NCBI GenBank assembly: GCA_030386875.1
Contig: CM059563.1
Span: 29,860,139-29,924,138, forward strand
Direction: 5' to 3'
From: Morinoia aosen
Lineage: Eukaryota > Arthropoda > Malacostraca > Amphipoda > Talitridae
DNA length: 64,000 bases
Shown here: piece after piece, positions 34,010 to 46,378 of the stretch
Numbering within the stretch: position 1 is the stretch's first letter
How the letters are laid out: each line of letters begins with the position of its first letter
Notes under the pieces: generated by a model
Databases searched by the model: none
Told to the model about the DNA's origin: nothing
The model's input: the letters and a program-made list of their open reading frames with translations, nothing else
Translations under genes and position numbers: made by a program

Positions 34010-35640
34010 GTGAGTAAAATGTTAAACTGGAAAAAAATGTGCTGGAAGACGACTGCTCATTTTGTGACTTGAAAATCATCAGTAAAAAAATTCACGGAAT
34101 AGAATCTGTCAGTCAAAAACTGTCATCGATCATATAAACAAATTTTGAAATTCGCAGCTAGCGAAGTCGCTGTCGTGCGAAATTGTGACCTGCCTGATGT
34201 TATATTGCCCGCTAGATCTAGAGATAACGTTGAGAATTTCGAAAAAATGTCTGGACAATAATTTGGGCGTTTGAAAATCGATTGCCTTACACCTCAATTA
34301 CCCGCGCAGATCATTTGTGTCAACCCAAGTAGCCGTCAGTGGGAGATAGTGATCATGAGTGATAATGATGATGATGATGTTGATGATTGTACCATGTTAT
34401 ATTCGTTGTTGAACACTGTGAGAATATTCTGTTTAAGAGTGAGAACATTCTGCTTAATAAATATTGAACATTGCTCTACCCACAGGAAAATAAGAATTTC
34501 TAACGCGTAAATTATGCGCACGTATCAATTTTCTTAAAACGGACATTTCTTATTTTGCAAATTTTTGTCAATTCATTTTTTTATGGTGTCGTGTTGAATT
34601 CTTGAAATGAAATCCGTCGCTCTGAAAATTGAACATTGAATCATTATTTCGAGTACCTTTTCCAAATGAAGAGTTTGGAATCACAAATATTTCACTCTAC
34701 GAATTGAACATTGAAAATTATTAAACTTTGTTGGGTACACGAGTATTATTGCTCGTTATATTCACATTCGATTAAATAGTAACGCTGATAGAATAGGTTA
34801 TGGTTTAGACCATAGTATAGAAACTGAATTCTGTTCTAAGCCCTCAAGGGGCGTAGAATATGCAGAAGATATAGGTTATTTAGATTTGTTTACTTTATTC
34901 CAAAAGGACTTATGCCCTCAGGGTGAATGATACTAAGTTACTTCAGCTGTGGCAGGCCTGCGGGATATCTATCTTATTTTCAGTTCCATTTTTTCAGTTT
35001 TACACCTATCTTGCTATCTCACATATTTTTTTCCGTTATTTCATTATTTTCCTTTTTTTCTTCCTTGCTATCTGCATTTATTTTTTTCTGCATTTTTTTT
35101 CTTGCTATCTCACATTTATTTTTCCATCCAAACCTACAGTTTCTGACCACAGAGTATCCGGCGTGACAGCACTCTTTGTACATACATTACTCGTTTTGTA
35201 CGATCCATACAAAGTGTGCCCATCTCATCATTTTCTTTAGATCACCTCCAATATTTCTGGGGAGTCCTTAATGAACTAAAAATAACAACAAAAAAACAGT
35301 AATGACACGACTGCTAGTGCAAATTTAAACTCAACTCGACCACGGTGATTATTATGACAAGCATCCAGCCTTCCGTTGGTTATCAGCAAATGCGGTAAAA
35401 TTTGACACAAGGAGAGCTTCTCGGTAACCAGGATACAGCTGTGAAGCTTTATTTTCAAGGAACTGAGACGCCTCTACACCTAAAATAATCGAGAGAAAAT
35501 TCAATGATTATAAGAAAGTCATGTGTTAGGTATTAATTTTGCCATTACTTGGCTGGATTAGAAGTTGATGTCAGTTTTTCTGTCAATTGCCGAAACAGAG
35601 ACTTTTACAAATCTGCTGGCATGCGCTTTATTTTCTTGCA
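34010..35640. other. No gene recognised; duplicated pyrimidine tract
   Basis: The segment 34975-35135 repeats the CCTTGCTATCTCACATTTAT-type pyrimidine-rich text of 33780-33885, so the two are an old duplication. Overlapping Phe/Ser-rich frames at 34923-35240 are composition effects. Confidence 0.4.
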
Positions 35641-35663
35641 AAAACTATACCTTTTTCACTTCA

Positions 35664-35957
35664 AGTTAATCTAAGTCAAGTTCAATTTAATCCAAGTCAA
35701 GTTCAATTTAATCAGAGTCAAGTTCAATTTAATCAGAGTCAAGTTCAAATTAATCCAAGTCAAGTTCAATTTAACCCAAGTCAAGTTCAATTTAATCCAA
35801 GTCAAGTTCAAATTAATCCAAGTCAAGTTCAAATTAATCCAAGTCAAGTTCAGATTAATCCAAGTCAAGTTCAAATTAATCCAAGTCAAGTTCAAATTAA
35901 TTCGAGTCAAGTTCAAATTAATCCGAGTCAAGTTCAAATTAATCCAACCCTTAGTTA
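35664..35957. repeat. 21-bp array in left foldback arm
   Basis: Fourteen or so units of AATCCAAGTCAAGTTCAAATT with minor variants (CAGAGTCAAG, TTCAATTTAA). The unit encodes QINPSQV on + and NLTWINL on minus, open only because the unit lacks stops. Confidence 0.93.
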
Positions 35958-36170
35958 AGTTAAAAATGACGTTGTAATTTGTTAATTTGAGTTTTTTTCA
36001 ATATATATCGATTGGATGTGATGAGCAAAACTGGTTTCGAGGATTTATTTACACTCATAGGTATTTTATACGTGAAATTCCACTTTACCACATTTATGAA
36101 ATCAAATACATGCATGTACAAAATATTTTTGGACGATATGTAGATTTAATCCATTCAATATTTACTTAAA

Positions 36171-36262
36171 ATTCAATATATAATACTTTTAAGATTTCAA
36201 TAACTTGTATAATAATCATTTTATTAATATTTATGCCTTGAAAGTATTATATATTGAATTGT
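36171..36262. repeat. Small palindromic insert in foldback spacer
   Basis: AATTCAATATATAATACTTT (36171-36190) and its exact reverse complement (about 36242-36261) bound a 92-bp AT-rich segment absent from the right side of the palindrome. It may be a tiny MITE or a secondary palindrome. Confidence 0.55.
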
Positions 36263-36699
36263 GAGCACACACAAATGAAATCAGTATTAGGTTAAAAACA
36301 TTGCTTCTTGTATTATTATTGTGTATTGTAAGTGGATCCTACATTTCTTCAGAATGACTAACACGGAATTAGAATGGATGGCAACATTTATATTGCTAAT
36401 ACAAGAATGTATCTGGGTAGTAATGTACAGGTATAAATTGTAATCAAACGAAATCGTACATCTCAGTGAATCGCACTTGTACTCGAATATTTCTTTTTTA
36501 AGAATAAATCTACACATGGTCCAATGATAATATTTTGTACTTGCATGTATTTGATTCCATATATGTGATAAAGTGGAATTTCACGTGTATAACTATCTAT
36601 GGGTATAAATAAATCCTCGAAACCAGTTTTGCTCATCACATCCAATAGATCCATATTTAACAAAAAACTAAAATTAACGAATTATTACGCCATTTTTAA

Positions 36700-36980
36700 C
36701 TCAATTAAGGGTTGGATTAATTCGAACTTGACTTGGATTAATTTGAACTTGACTTGGATTAATTTGAACTTGACTCGGATTAATTTGAACTTGACTTGGA
36801 TTAAATTGAACTTGACTTGGATTAAATTGAACTTGACTTGGATTGATTTGAACTTGACTCGGATTTAAGTTGAACTTGACTCGGATTAAATTAAACTTGA
36901 CTCGGATTAAATTAAACTTGACTCGGATTAAATTGAACTTGACTTGGATTAAATTGAACTTGACTTAGATTAATTTGAAG
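36700..36980. repeat. 21-bp array in right foldback arm
   Basis: The same unit as the left arm in inverse orientation (TTGAACTTGACTTGGATTAA), about 13 copies with TCGG/TTGG variants. Confidence 0.93.
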
Positions 36981-36993
36981 TGAAAAAGGTGTA

Positions 36994-37468
36994 GTCCATC
37001 CCATGACAAGATTCTAAAAAGAGCTGGTCCATATAGCTTGAACTTTCTTGTAGATGAAAGCTCTATTATGCGCCGACAATCGTTATTTTAGTTGTTTCTG
37101 CGATGTAATTGGCCAGACAAGAAACTCTAGATGTAGTGGATGACCTACGAACCCAGAATGTAAGAACCTACCTGTTATTTGAAAGGAGTCGCTAAAGGAG
37201 CCACAAAATTATTGAAATTTAGTTTACAGCTTAGTAGTAAGCCCATCTATTTTTCCAGAAGCCAAGTTTGTAAATAAAAAGATGAGTAAAAACATGATAA
37301 AAAAGCACGTCTCCTTCTAAATCTGCCGTTTCTCATTCCCAGCCAGCTACATCAGCGAGACGCGGAGGCAATTAAATATAATGACTGTCAAATCATTGAT
37401 ATTCGAACTGGGAACAAATTGCTAGTTATGTCTAGCACCACTATTTGAAAACTCGTCATGGGATGGAC
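36994..37468. mobile_element. MITE of about 475 bp abutting the foldback element
   Basis: Terminal inverted repeats GTCCATCCCATGAC (36994-37007) and GTCATGGGATGGAC (37455-37468) match perfectly over 14 bp. Similarity continues inwards as CAAGATT/CGAGTTT. No coding inside. No clear target duplication, and its left end coincides with the foldback right end. Superfamily not assigned. Confidence 0.7.
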
Positions 37469-37830
37469 ATGAAGAACTCTTCAATTTTGACGCAAAAAAT
37501 TAGATTGTTACCTGTAAATTCTAAAAAACATAATACTCTCCAAGATTTGCTTCAGTAATACCAAAAATACCAGAATGCCAGATCAGAAATACCAGAAATT
37601 CCCGTTCAAACAACCAAGTAATCGCAAAATTTACACCCCAAAGATGATATACTTTGTTACCGACTAAAGATGTTACCTGCTTTTCTCTCAACTATTTTTG
37701 TGTAGAACTGTTCCAGTCCCTTATAGAACAGCTTCACATCTGTATCCCAGCTACACTGAAGTTCGTCTAACGTCTGGAAGTTTTGCAGCATTCGCCCAGA
37801 TGATGGCCTTACAATAGCGTTGAAAACTTA

Positions 37831-38050
37831 CACTTCAACCACAGTTGGTTAAACTCATTTTCAATATTCAACTCAAATTTAAAATCAATTGTATCAAGTA
37901 TTTTTGAAAAATGGCAAACATTACCTGGATCGTGATCTCATTTAGTTTTCATCAAGTATTTATGGAAATTGAGTTTGTGGCTGCTGATTGGTCAGCAGCG
38001 TTATGAAAATCCCTCCGTAACCACCGGTGGCGCACGTTGCGCTTAAAGTG
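37831..38050 (+). mobile_element. TTAA-type MITE, family D
   Basis: The left end CACTTCAACCACAGTTGGTT and the right end (reverse complement CACTTTAAGCGCAACGTG) are imperfect inverted repeats. Flanks CTTA and TTTA are possible decayed TTAA. Internal TCAATATTCAACTCAAATTT and GGTCAGCAGC link it to the copies at 10838, 15207 and 29507. Confidence 0.7.
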
Positions 38051-38059
38051 TTTAGGCAC

Positions 38060-38640
38060 AATGACCGTCATTGTGTGGTTGTGTTATTTTCAGTAAAGAG
38101 TATAAATGTCCGCTACTACTACTTTTATGGTTAATGATAGTCGTAATCTCAATGACCCACGCCTAATTGGAAATAAACGTACAGATCATTAATTCCTGAA
38201 GTCACTCAGATCGTCTTGATTAAATGAAAAAAATTTGGGACGCTGAGAATAAGAATGAATTAAAACGCTCGTTTAGCTCAGGAGATTGACCCTGGATTGA
38301 TTGATGAAGACAAGTGTTCGGCGGATTATCAGCTGTCATGCTATTATTCTCTTGTTTTCTTAAATTCTAATACCACTCATTGTTTATGTTCTCTACTAGA
38401 ACGAAAGCCTTGTTCTCAGTGGTAGGTAATTTTCCACTAATAATGCATTTGAATTGACGACACCTCGTATTTTCATATCTTTATTGGTCACTCCATTGTT
38501 ACACTTAGGTCGAATAAATGGTATATAAGCTTTGCAAAGTAAGGGAAAGGCGTAAATGGTGTGGTACAAGTACAATGAGTAAAAGAGTTTTTTTAACCTC
38601 TTCTACCTCGTCTTCTCTGTCTGTGATAATCACCTACGAG
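38060..38640. other. No gene recognised
   Basis: No supported feature. Confidence 0.35.
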
Positions 38641-38699
38641 CTGCGTTTTGGTGAAAGCGCAGAGAAAACACGGTGGAGTCATTTCTATGGGGGGCAAAT

Positions 38700-38930
38700 G
38701 CACCTTCTCATGTTCGGCTAGCCAATAGAACGGCTTCAATTCAAACACTCTATGACGTCACCATTACGACCTGTCGTAAGACCAGTAGATTTGGAGCTAG
38801 CAGTGTTGTGCGATGCAATGAGCGTTGCTATTGGTTCGTTGCCATGGCGTCAGCAGGACCACACGGTCGACGAAAAAAGACTGGTTTGGCCCTACCTTGT
38901 TTCTTCTACCGTGGGGATGACCAATCTCTC
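38700..38930. promoter_or_regulatory. Candidate promoter-like patch with CRE and CCAAT boxes
   Basis: A perfect CRE TGACGTCA (38753-38760) lies among three CCAAT words: CCAAT at 38722, inverted ATTGG at 38830 and CCAAT at 38921. The sequence is less AT-rich than its surroundings. CREB and NF-Y sites of this kind cluster in promoters, so a transcription start is possible. No TATA box or downstream exon could be confirmed. The 186-residue frame 38673-39233 has no recognised domain and shares the segment with minus-strand frames. Confidence 0.3.
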
Positions 38931-39239
38931 TCGGCAGTGAAAAGACCAGTGCGGGGAAAACGTGGCTGCACTCTTTTATTAATTGCACCTCACGTCCGGT
39001 CGCAGATGTCCTTCCCAGACACAAATTGCCTGCTTTATTTTGTGGGCATCCTTTACTCTAGGCTCGTTGACCCCGTTGTGGACCTCGGTGCAGGCCTCTC
39101 TAGCGTTGACATTGTTTATGCAAGCTGGGTCCTCCATTCCTATGCTTTCTTGTGTTTCATATCGGTATTCATGATACAATGTACCTCATTGTTTCTGAAT
39201 ATCCATGTCGCTTTGTCCGATTTATGTTTGTAGAAAACT

Positions 39240-42200
39240 GTTATTGTTTGTGCTTATTCTTTATTATTGTTGTTTGAAGGATGACTCTGCTCTCTTAAGA
39301 AGTCCTGTAGCCACATTGCCCTAATGTCAGATTTTCAAACAATTCACATCGTTCAAGCGGAACGATTTCTGCAGAGTAATATCGTCTTCTGTGGATTTGG
39401 CTGCACTTCGTACTGCTTTTCCTGATCGAAGTCCGCGAATTTTATTCAGCACACGCTAAAAATTGAGGATCGTGCCAGAAACTCCGGTGCGTAGCACAGC
39501 GAAGTCGACAAAAGATTTTTAAATGCTGACATTAATATTACGACGGCATCTTTCGTCATCTCATATTGGTATAACCAACCTCATATGTTCCCTCGAATTA
39601 GCGAGCCTAATTGATATTTATCAGAGTAAAATTAACAATTCAACGACAGTTGCCTTTTTCGAGATTCTGCGATGGAAAAATTTTGAATATCATCTATGCA
39701 AGTTGAACCAGAATGTATTTAGAACTTTTGACACACAATCGTGTGGGTAATAGAGAATCCTGCAGCGTTGCGAAAACGGGGTTTGTAATTTCCATTCGGT
39801 GAGCTTCATATTATTGTGACCGGGTTACACAAGGGATCAAAATACACTCCTGTTCTCGGTTTCGGTGACGCTGTAAAGTTTGTGTGGCACAAAAATCCTG
39901 AAAATTCAGTCACGAGATATTAATATAGGTATAAATTCTGTATTTTCATTTATTAAGAACACGACATCTATGTGGCTAGATTACTTTCAATATTTTAGAT
40001 CTGAGCGTTTAACATGAATTGAAGATTAAAATGTAGGTTAAGACTTGAAATTTTTGAGTTTTTCTTTTTCCTCCGGAACAGAATTTCTAACTCATTATTC
40101 GCGTACAAGCTTTTATGAAATCAAAAAATCTTGGTAAATTCTGCGAAGAACACTACAATCTCATCGTACGAAAGTTGTGCTCCATTCCGCTTTTGATGCT
40201 GCAAATTCGGTGCACCAACAAGAGATGCTCCTATGGCATCACTGCCACCTCGAAAGAATCCACCTTATTTAAAACCTCTGTCAATGTATCTGGGATACAA
40301 GTTCTCTGTCAGGTTTCTTCGTAAATTAAGTTGAGGATTTTTCACGATATGTTTTACTTAAATTTCCATTTTATCAATTGATATTAACAGGTGAACAGTG
40401 TGCTCTTTATTCGAATGCGTCGTAACTCATCAACTCAATTGATCATCGACATTCTTAATGTTGCGCTATAACGTCTAAACAGCCTGAGTTTTGCCGGGAT
40501 ATGTTTTTTTCACAATTCTTCGGTGGAAAAAAATTTTGAGTATTATTAAGGATGCGCCACACCATACTGAAAATTTTTGACCCGCAAATTAATAATGAAT
40601 ATCATAATTTTGAGCTACAATTACTCTATCAGACAACCCAGAGAGACAACCTGTTACGGAACTAGGGTTCGCCTTATACTGATATTCAAACTCCTTTCGT
40701 GTTGAATATTGGACCGTTTCTCAACTCCTTTGGTGCGCTCGCCCGACTGTTGGGATCGTGGTTTGTCCACGTGTTTTACGTGCTGCGCATGGCAGATACG
40801 CCGGACCTCCCACCCAGATTGAAGCCGTTATTACCTCGTAACGCTAGTTTCACGGTCACCTCACCCACACACCGGCATCCGTTTGATCCGTTTTATTGGA
40901 AGTGCCTCTCGCCGCTGCCCTCATGTTTACGTGAGAACCAAAATGACCTCGCGCAAAAGTCGTCTCCCTGCTCTCGCGTGCACGAGAATATTTCGTTGAG
41001 GTTTCCGCACAATTGTTAATTTTACGATTTTCGACTGAAACAAGAATTAATTATTCGTAAATTTGGATGCCTGGGAAGTATTTATGAACTTGGCGTGGGC
41101 CAAAAATAGGTTCAATCTTGTATTGTTTTGTTCGGCGTTTTTCTGCTAAGTTTTGATACAAATTCGTGTTCTCTTCCGGCGAGTTTTTTTTCGAGAAACT
41201 ATGAAGGTAGTTAACAAACTTTTTTGACTTCGTGGTAGATATTGTGCACCTCGGTTTCTATCCTGTATTATTCTTTCAGTGTAATTCTACAAGTTGAATT
41301 GATCTTTTCCGAAATTTATCGGTCTAATCCCAAATCGCTGCTCCTTGAGCATTTGTAGAGCGAGTTGATCCATTTGTACAATAGTTCAACAAAAGCTAGA
41401 ATGTGTCCACACGATTCATTTGAAGGCAACGGCTGTCACTTCGACTTCTGTTTTTATTGCTTTTTTATTTTGAGAAGAACAATAAAGGCCAAACTAGTTA
41501 GAATGCCCTACATCTCGATCAGGGTCATTTCTGTCGCATCATCAAGGCGATACCGTGTACTCGTTTTCTTACTAGTTTTTCCAACGAGGAAGAAAAAATA
41601 TGATATGCGAACTGTCAAATATTGCAGGCTATTACCATGAGCAGGTCTCGTATTGGTTTCTCATTTGGAACTAATTGGACGATGGGTAAAAGAACTTGAA
41701 GATTTTTCCGTCCCATCTTCTCAAAGCTATGAAAAACTTACACCGGGACTCAAACCTTCCGACATTCTAATTCTTCAGTATGATATTTGTAGTCATTACA
41801 CCTAAACTTCCGATTTTCTTGTGATAACTGCGCATCTGACATCCGTACTCGACTTCGTATCAATTTTCTACCTAACTCTCTAGATGTTTTTTTTTCAGTT
41901 GTTACCATAGTCAGTTAAATAAATCAAGATTACGATGTAGCAGCTTCGCTGCTCCTGAAGCTTTCCTGTATTTAAAAACATTAAATGCTGCTCATTTCTT
42001 GTTTCAATTTGAGATTCAATTTTTCCTGCTTGTATGAGTGAACTTTCCGAGCTTGTATCAGTGGGGTGCTCAGGAGTCCGTGATAGGAGTGAGGAAGAAT
42101 ATTTAACTCCTCTGCCAAATACGGTTTATTTATATCAACCGTATTGTAAATACCGTACAATATTTATGTTAACCGTACTATAAACTATATTATATTAATA

Positions 42201-43270
42201 TTAACCGTATTATTGACGTAAATATTAACCGTTAGTTCGGAGGAGAGTGCTTGCACAGGCTGTGGTAACGGAAGTAGATTTTAATTGTAGTCATCGAAGA
42301 GGAAGGTTTGAAAATTGCTATTAAAAAGTTCAACTACATTTACGTGTAGTGCTATTAAATGACGAGTTCTATTAAAAGCATAAATGAAATTTGAACTGTT
42401 TCTTATGAGCAGCAAAACAAATGAAAAATTTGGAGATGATGCTTTCATGAACCACTCACAATGTGGGTCAAGCATGGAATGTGGGCAGCTGCATGGAAAT
42501 ATTTGTATGCAAAAACTAATCAACTCTGCAAACCGAAAAAATTGGAGGATAAAATGAAACATCAATGAGATCTTTACGTGGTAGCGAGTGTTGTACATTT
42601 TAAGCCATCAACAATTATCCTGCATTTATGGCTGACTGATAACTTTAAGATCTTTCATTGTAATACAAATAATTAAATTTCTAATAGCAACTAGAGCGAG
42701 AACTTACTTATTAAATGGCTAGAGAATAACTAGTCTAAAGAGATGCATGACTCACATATGCTAACATCCAATTCCAGGATGAAGCAGAATTTAATGTAAA
42801 GTGACTAGTGCACTTGAGAGACCCGAGATCCAGTATAATTGAGTCACAGCACAGTGCTTACGCGAGCAGATTCATTAGTCTGGTGAACAGTTTGATCTGT
42901 TTCCTATTTATTCGTTGCATAATTCACTGCTTAATTGAATTAATTTATTTCTTTGTGGCATTAGGGAAATTGAGGGCTGGTGTAGCGAGGGCTTTGCGTT
43001 ACGGAGTGAGGGGAGTTTGGTTCACTTGGCACTCCGGCCTCCCCTCCGTGTCTCTTCTCTTTATGAGAGTTGATGTTGCAGTTTTGCTTGATTATTGTAC
43101 TTGATTATTATCAAGAAAAAATATATACCTGATTATTATCAAGAAAAAAAAATATGCTTGATTATTATCACAAATAATTCACGTATGATTGCGAAATATT
43201 TATGTACAGTCATGAAGTCTTTAAATATTGTAAGGGAGTATTCAAAATTTGTTAATAAAGATGCATACTA
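39240..43270. other. Four kilobases without a supported gene
   Basis: No recognisable exon, transposase or array. A 106-residue frame at 40699-41019 is in less AT-rich DNA but shows no domain. Positions 42115-42235 are AT-rich with five or six AACCGTA words in loosely spaced units (TATTAACCGTA), an old short repeat. Positions 43090-43170 carry three TTGATTATTATCAAGAAAAA-like repeats. Confidence 0.4.
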
Positions 43271-43274
43271 CTTC

Positions 43275-43605
43275 TGTATCTATAGGAATTAGCACTCCCA
43301 GAGGGAAAATGTGTGAGGGCCCGAGATGAGAATTAGGTAGGCCTTCTTTTTGTTGAAATAAAATGTTTTTCGTTATGTTAAGGACCATCTAATTCGGTTC
43401 ACTGCTGTCCTGTTATTCAGCACCTACTACTTTATTCTCCAAATTTCATCTTGTTTCATAAACTTCTTTCTCAACTTACTGTTTCTATGCTCTTTTGCAT
43501 AGATTCCGCGTTCCCTTAACTCCATCTTAAATTGTGCCTTCCTCTCTTAGGAACGTCTTTGTTGGGGTTAGGGAAGCTTAAACTAGCATCTAATCAGAAA
43601 TCAAA
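43275..43605 (+). repeat. Family A repeat, slightly 5'-truncated
   Basis: It starts at CTGTATCTATAGGAATTAGC and follows the family order (GAGGGCCCGAG, TTAGGTAGGCC, TTCGGTTCACTGCTGTCC, ATTCCGCGTTCCCTTAACTC), ending GGGAAGCTTAAACTAGCATC. Upstream sequence unrelated to the other copies supports 5' truncation. Confidence 0.8.
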
Positions 43606-43719
43606 GAACCCTAGCGTTGAAGGGAAAAGAGCCGCCGCTGGTGCCACTCAGCCTGATGCCTCAGTGCGATGATCGTCCTCATCACGGAACTCGATTTAGG
43701 CGAGTTTAATAATCGCTGC

Positions 43720-44115
43720 AATTAGATCAAACGTCCAATTGCTGATTTCGCATTCAAATGAGCGTGGAAATTTTGGAGATATTTTACCTCTCGCCTCAGA
43801 AGTGCATTAAAACGCTTTCGTACAAGTATAATTACTGAATTTGTATTCAAATAAGTGGCAAAATTTTGGAGATATTTTACCTTCCTCTCGTCAGGAGTAT
43901 ATAAAAACGCTTTTGTACAAGTAGAAAGAACGTTCTTAATATTTTCAAATCTGACTATTCTTTCTAAGTAATGGTTAGTCAATTAGATCAAGCGTCGAAT
44001 TACTGATCCTGCTCTCAGATGAGCATAAGAAGTTTGAAGACATGTCATGTCTCTCTTGAAGCGAATATATGGCACTCTAACCCAAGTAAAAGGAACTTTC
44101 CCGATATTTTTGAAC
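43720..44115. repeat. Irregular diverged tandem repeat, about 100-150 bp units
   Basis: Three units share AATTAGATCAARCGTC, TTCAAATGAGCG-like, TTTTGGAGATATTTTACCT and AAACGCTTTYGTACAAGTA. The last is poorly conserved. Confidence 0.65.
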
Positions 44116-44867
44116 CATTCTGTAGTTCTAAAGCAACGCACTTTCATTACTCGTAGTTATTGTGTGCTGTTGTTCATTTTGTAAATCCGATATAATTGTC
44201 TTCAAAGGTTTATACTTTTCACCAGTTTTTCACCGTTAAGACCTCGCTGAAAATTATGTAGTTTTGAATCCTTGTACCGATAATTGCAATCGATACGTCA
44301 GATTTCTCAAAAGATGGCGACGTCATAACCGAATGTCCACAGTTTTAAGAATCCAATGCGTTGGAAACCTGTGGAATATTATATTTTGTAGTGCTTCATC
44401 GTGGAAGTAATAATGATGAGGGAGAAGTAAATGCAGTATGATCGTAAGTTCGGACCAAACCACCTGAAGTTAATGTATTTCAGCCATTGTATAGGGACTG
44501 CATTGAGCTACGCAAGTTCACAAGTTTAACCGTTAGGGCTGAAATATGGGAGTAAACAATGGATGAGAAACAGGGAAGCTTTTGCTACTCGGGAGTTGCC
44601 GTTGCATAAAATCACTCTAGCTCCTCTCTGACTGGAAGTACTGTTAAACTGCCTCTTTCGACCATGTGATAGAAATACGGGATTTATTTAATCATTTGGT
44701 GGATGTTATTTTCATCGCTTTTGCTAAATTAAGCAGCAAAAAATTCCCGGCATCTCCTGAAAGTAATTGAAATATTTATGCACGATACCAAATATCTTCA
44801 CGCCTTGGCTCCGTCACGCTAAAAAATGGATACCTGAAAAATACATTACATCCACAAATTTCTCTCT

Positions 44868-45178
44868 GCCAGGGGTACAATGTGAGGGCCCGAGCTGAGA
44901 GTTAGGTAGGCTTTCTTTTTGTTGAAATAAAATGTTTTTGTTATGTTAAGGACCATCTTTTTTCGGTTCACTGTTGTCCTGTTTTTCAGCACCTACTACT
45001 TTCTTCTTCAACTTTGATCTTGTTTCATAATCTTCTTCCTAACTTACTGTCTCAATGCCCTTTCTGCGTAGATTCCACGTTCCCTTAACTCCACACTAAA
45101 TGGTGCTTTCCTCCTTCCTCTCTTTGGATCGCATTTATTGCTGCGGGTAGGGAGGCTTAAACTAACGCCCGATCTAAT
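44868..45178 (+). repeat. Family A repeat, 5'-truncated
   Basis: Begins at CCAGGGGTACAATGTGAGGG, further in than the 24417 and 58095 copies. The rest is highly similar and ends GGGAGGCTTAAACTAAC. The point of truncation differs from that at 43275. Confidence 0.82.
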
Positions 45179-45294
45179 CCACAAATTTCTGTACATCGAT
45201 TTATTATCTGAAATATTGGTTTCTTTCAAGTCCCAATTTTGCTTAGTGTAACTTTCGCTCATTCATGAGTGGAACGAGCGCGTGAAACTCAAGT

Positions 45295-45440
45295 GTCTTC
45301 CTCTGGTTGATTCTTTCTGGTTGATCCTTTCTGGTTGATCCTTTCTGGTTGATTCTTTCTGGTTGATCCTTTCTGGTTGATTCTTTCTGATTGATCCTTT
45401 CTGGCTGTTCTTTTATCTTCCTCTAGTTGATCCTTTCTTA
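45295..45440. repeat. 14-bp minisatellite, about 9 copies
   Basis: Unit TTTCTGGTTGATYC, with diverged units at both ends (CTTCCTCTAGTTGATCC). Confidence 0.88.
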
Positions 45441-45444
45441 AACC

Positions 45445-46015
45445 GGCTACTTCTATGAACAGGAAGATTCTCCAGTACTCACATTGACGCTATATGCGTC
45501 AGAAAAAGTTTGCTGTTAAAGGGTGTGATATTTTTTGCTCCACTTTTGCTTACTTCATTTTGTGTCTTTTGGTCTCTTTTAAAAATAAACTACGAATAGC
45601 TTACAATCAATCTGCAGCAGTTCCTGGATGTCAAACAAAGTCTACGGAAAATTAGCCTAATATTTCAGTATCCTGTAATGCAAGTGATCGCTCTTCAAAT
45701 TTATTCGGGTTATATTTATGCATCATTGTTACTTTTAGGAAACAAAATAGTCCCCTACTCAAACATTTTATTTTTAATTGCAAAATTATCTTAAAAATAC
45801 AAATCAAGAAGCTCCTATAATGACTAAGACTATACATCTTGAAAATTTCTTCCCAATGTAAGTTCAGCAAACCTTGAGAAGCTGTTAAAATGCAAAGCTG
45901 TTCACAGCATGGTTTATTTCACCTCCACGCTGCCATACCAGTTCGCCGTAACGATTACGCCAGCTTAGCCCATCACATGCTGTAATTGATCCAGTAACTA
46001 CGTTTCTGGCGCGAA
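45445..46015. other. No gene recognised
   Basis: No supported feature. Confidence 0.35.
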
Positions 46016-46378
46016 TTGTCTCTGCTCAAATTGTGTCTTTACTCAAGTTCTGTCTTTGCCTAAATTCTGTCTCTACTCAATTTATGTCTTTGCTCATATT
46101 GTGTCTTTGCTCAATTCTGTCTTTCTCAAATTGTGTCTTTACTCAAGTTCTGTCTTTGCTCAATTTCTGTCTCTACTCAATTTATATCTTTGCTCATATT
46201 GTGTCTTTGCTCAATTCTGTCTTTCTCAAAATTTGTCTTTGCTCAAATTGTCTTTGCTCAAATTCTGTCTTTGCTCAAATTCTATCCTTGCTCAAATTGT
46301 GTCTTTGCTCAAATTGTGTCTTTGCTCAAATTGTGTCTTTGCTCAAATCGTGTCTTTGCTCAAATTGTGTCTTTGCAA
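46016..46378. repeat. 17-bp minisatellite, about 21 copies
   Basis: Unit TGTCTTTGCTCAAATTG with length variants of 14 to 17 bp. A block of about 100 bp (from TACTCAATTTAT) occurs twice, near 46074 and 46174, showing duplication of several units at once. All + frames are open (VFAQIVSLLKLCLCSN), an artefact. Confidence 0.93.

Larger units (their letters stand above)
35644..36996. mobile_element. Foldback-like element with minisatellite inverted arms
   Basis: Left arm 35644-36151 and right arm about 36502-36996 are inverted copies of each other. Outer ends are ACTATACCTTTTTCACTTCA and, reverse-complemented, ACTACACCTTTTTCACTTCA. Each arm holds a 21-bp array (AATCCAAGTCAAGTTCAAATT and its complement, 12 to 14 copies) and then a unique inner part with TTGGATGTGATGAGCAAAAC and AACTGGTTTCGAGGATTTAT. 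A spacer of about 350 bp separates the arms. Long inverted arms made of tandem repeats are the hallmark of Foldback elements of Drosophila. No transposase is seen. A target duplication could not be fixed. Confidence 0.78.

Noticed and set aside
34923-35240. Phe-rich membrane-protein-like frames
   Set aside because: Caused by a pyrimidine-rich tract; several overlapping frames share the same composition.
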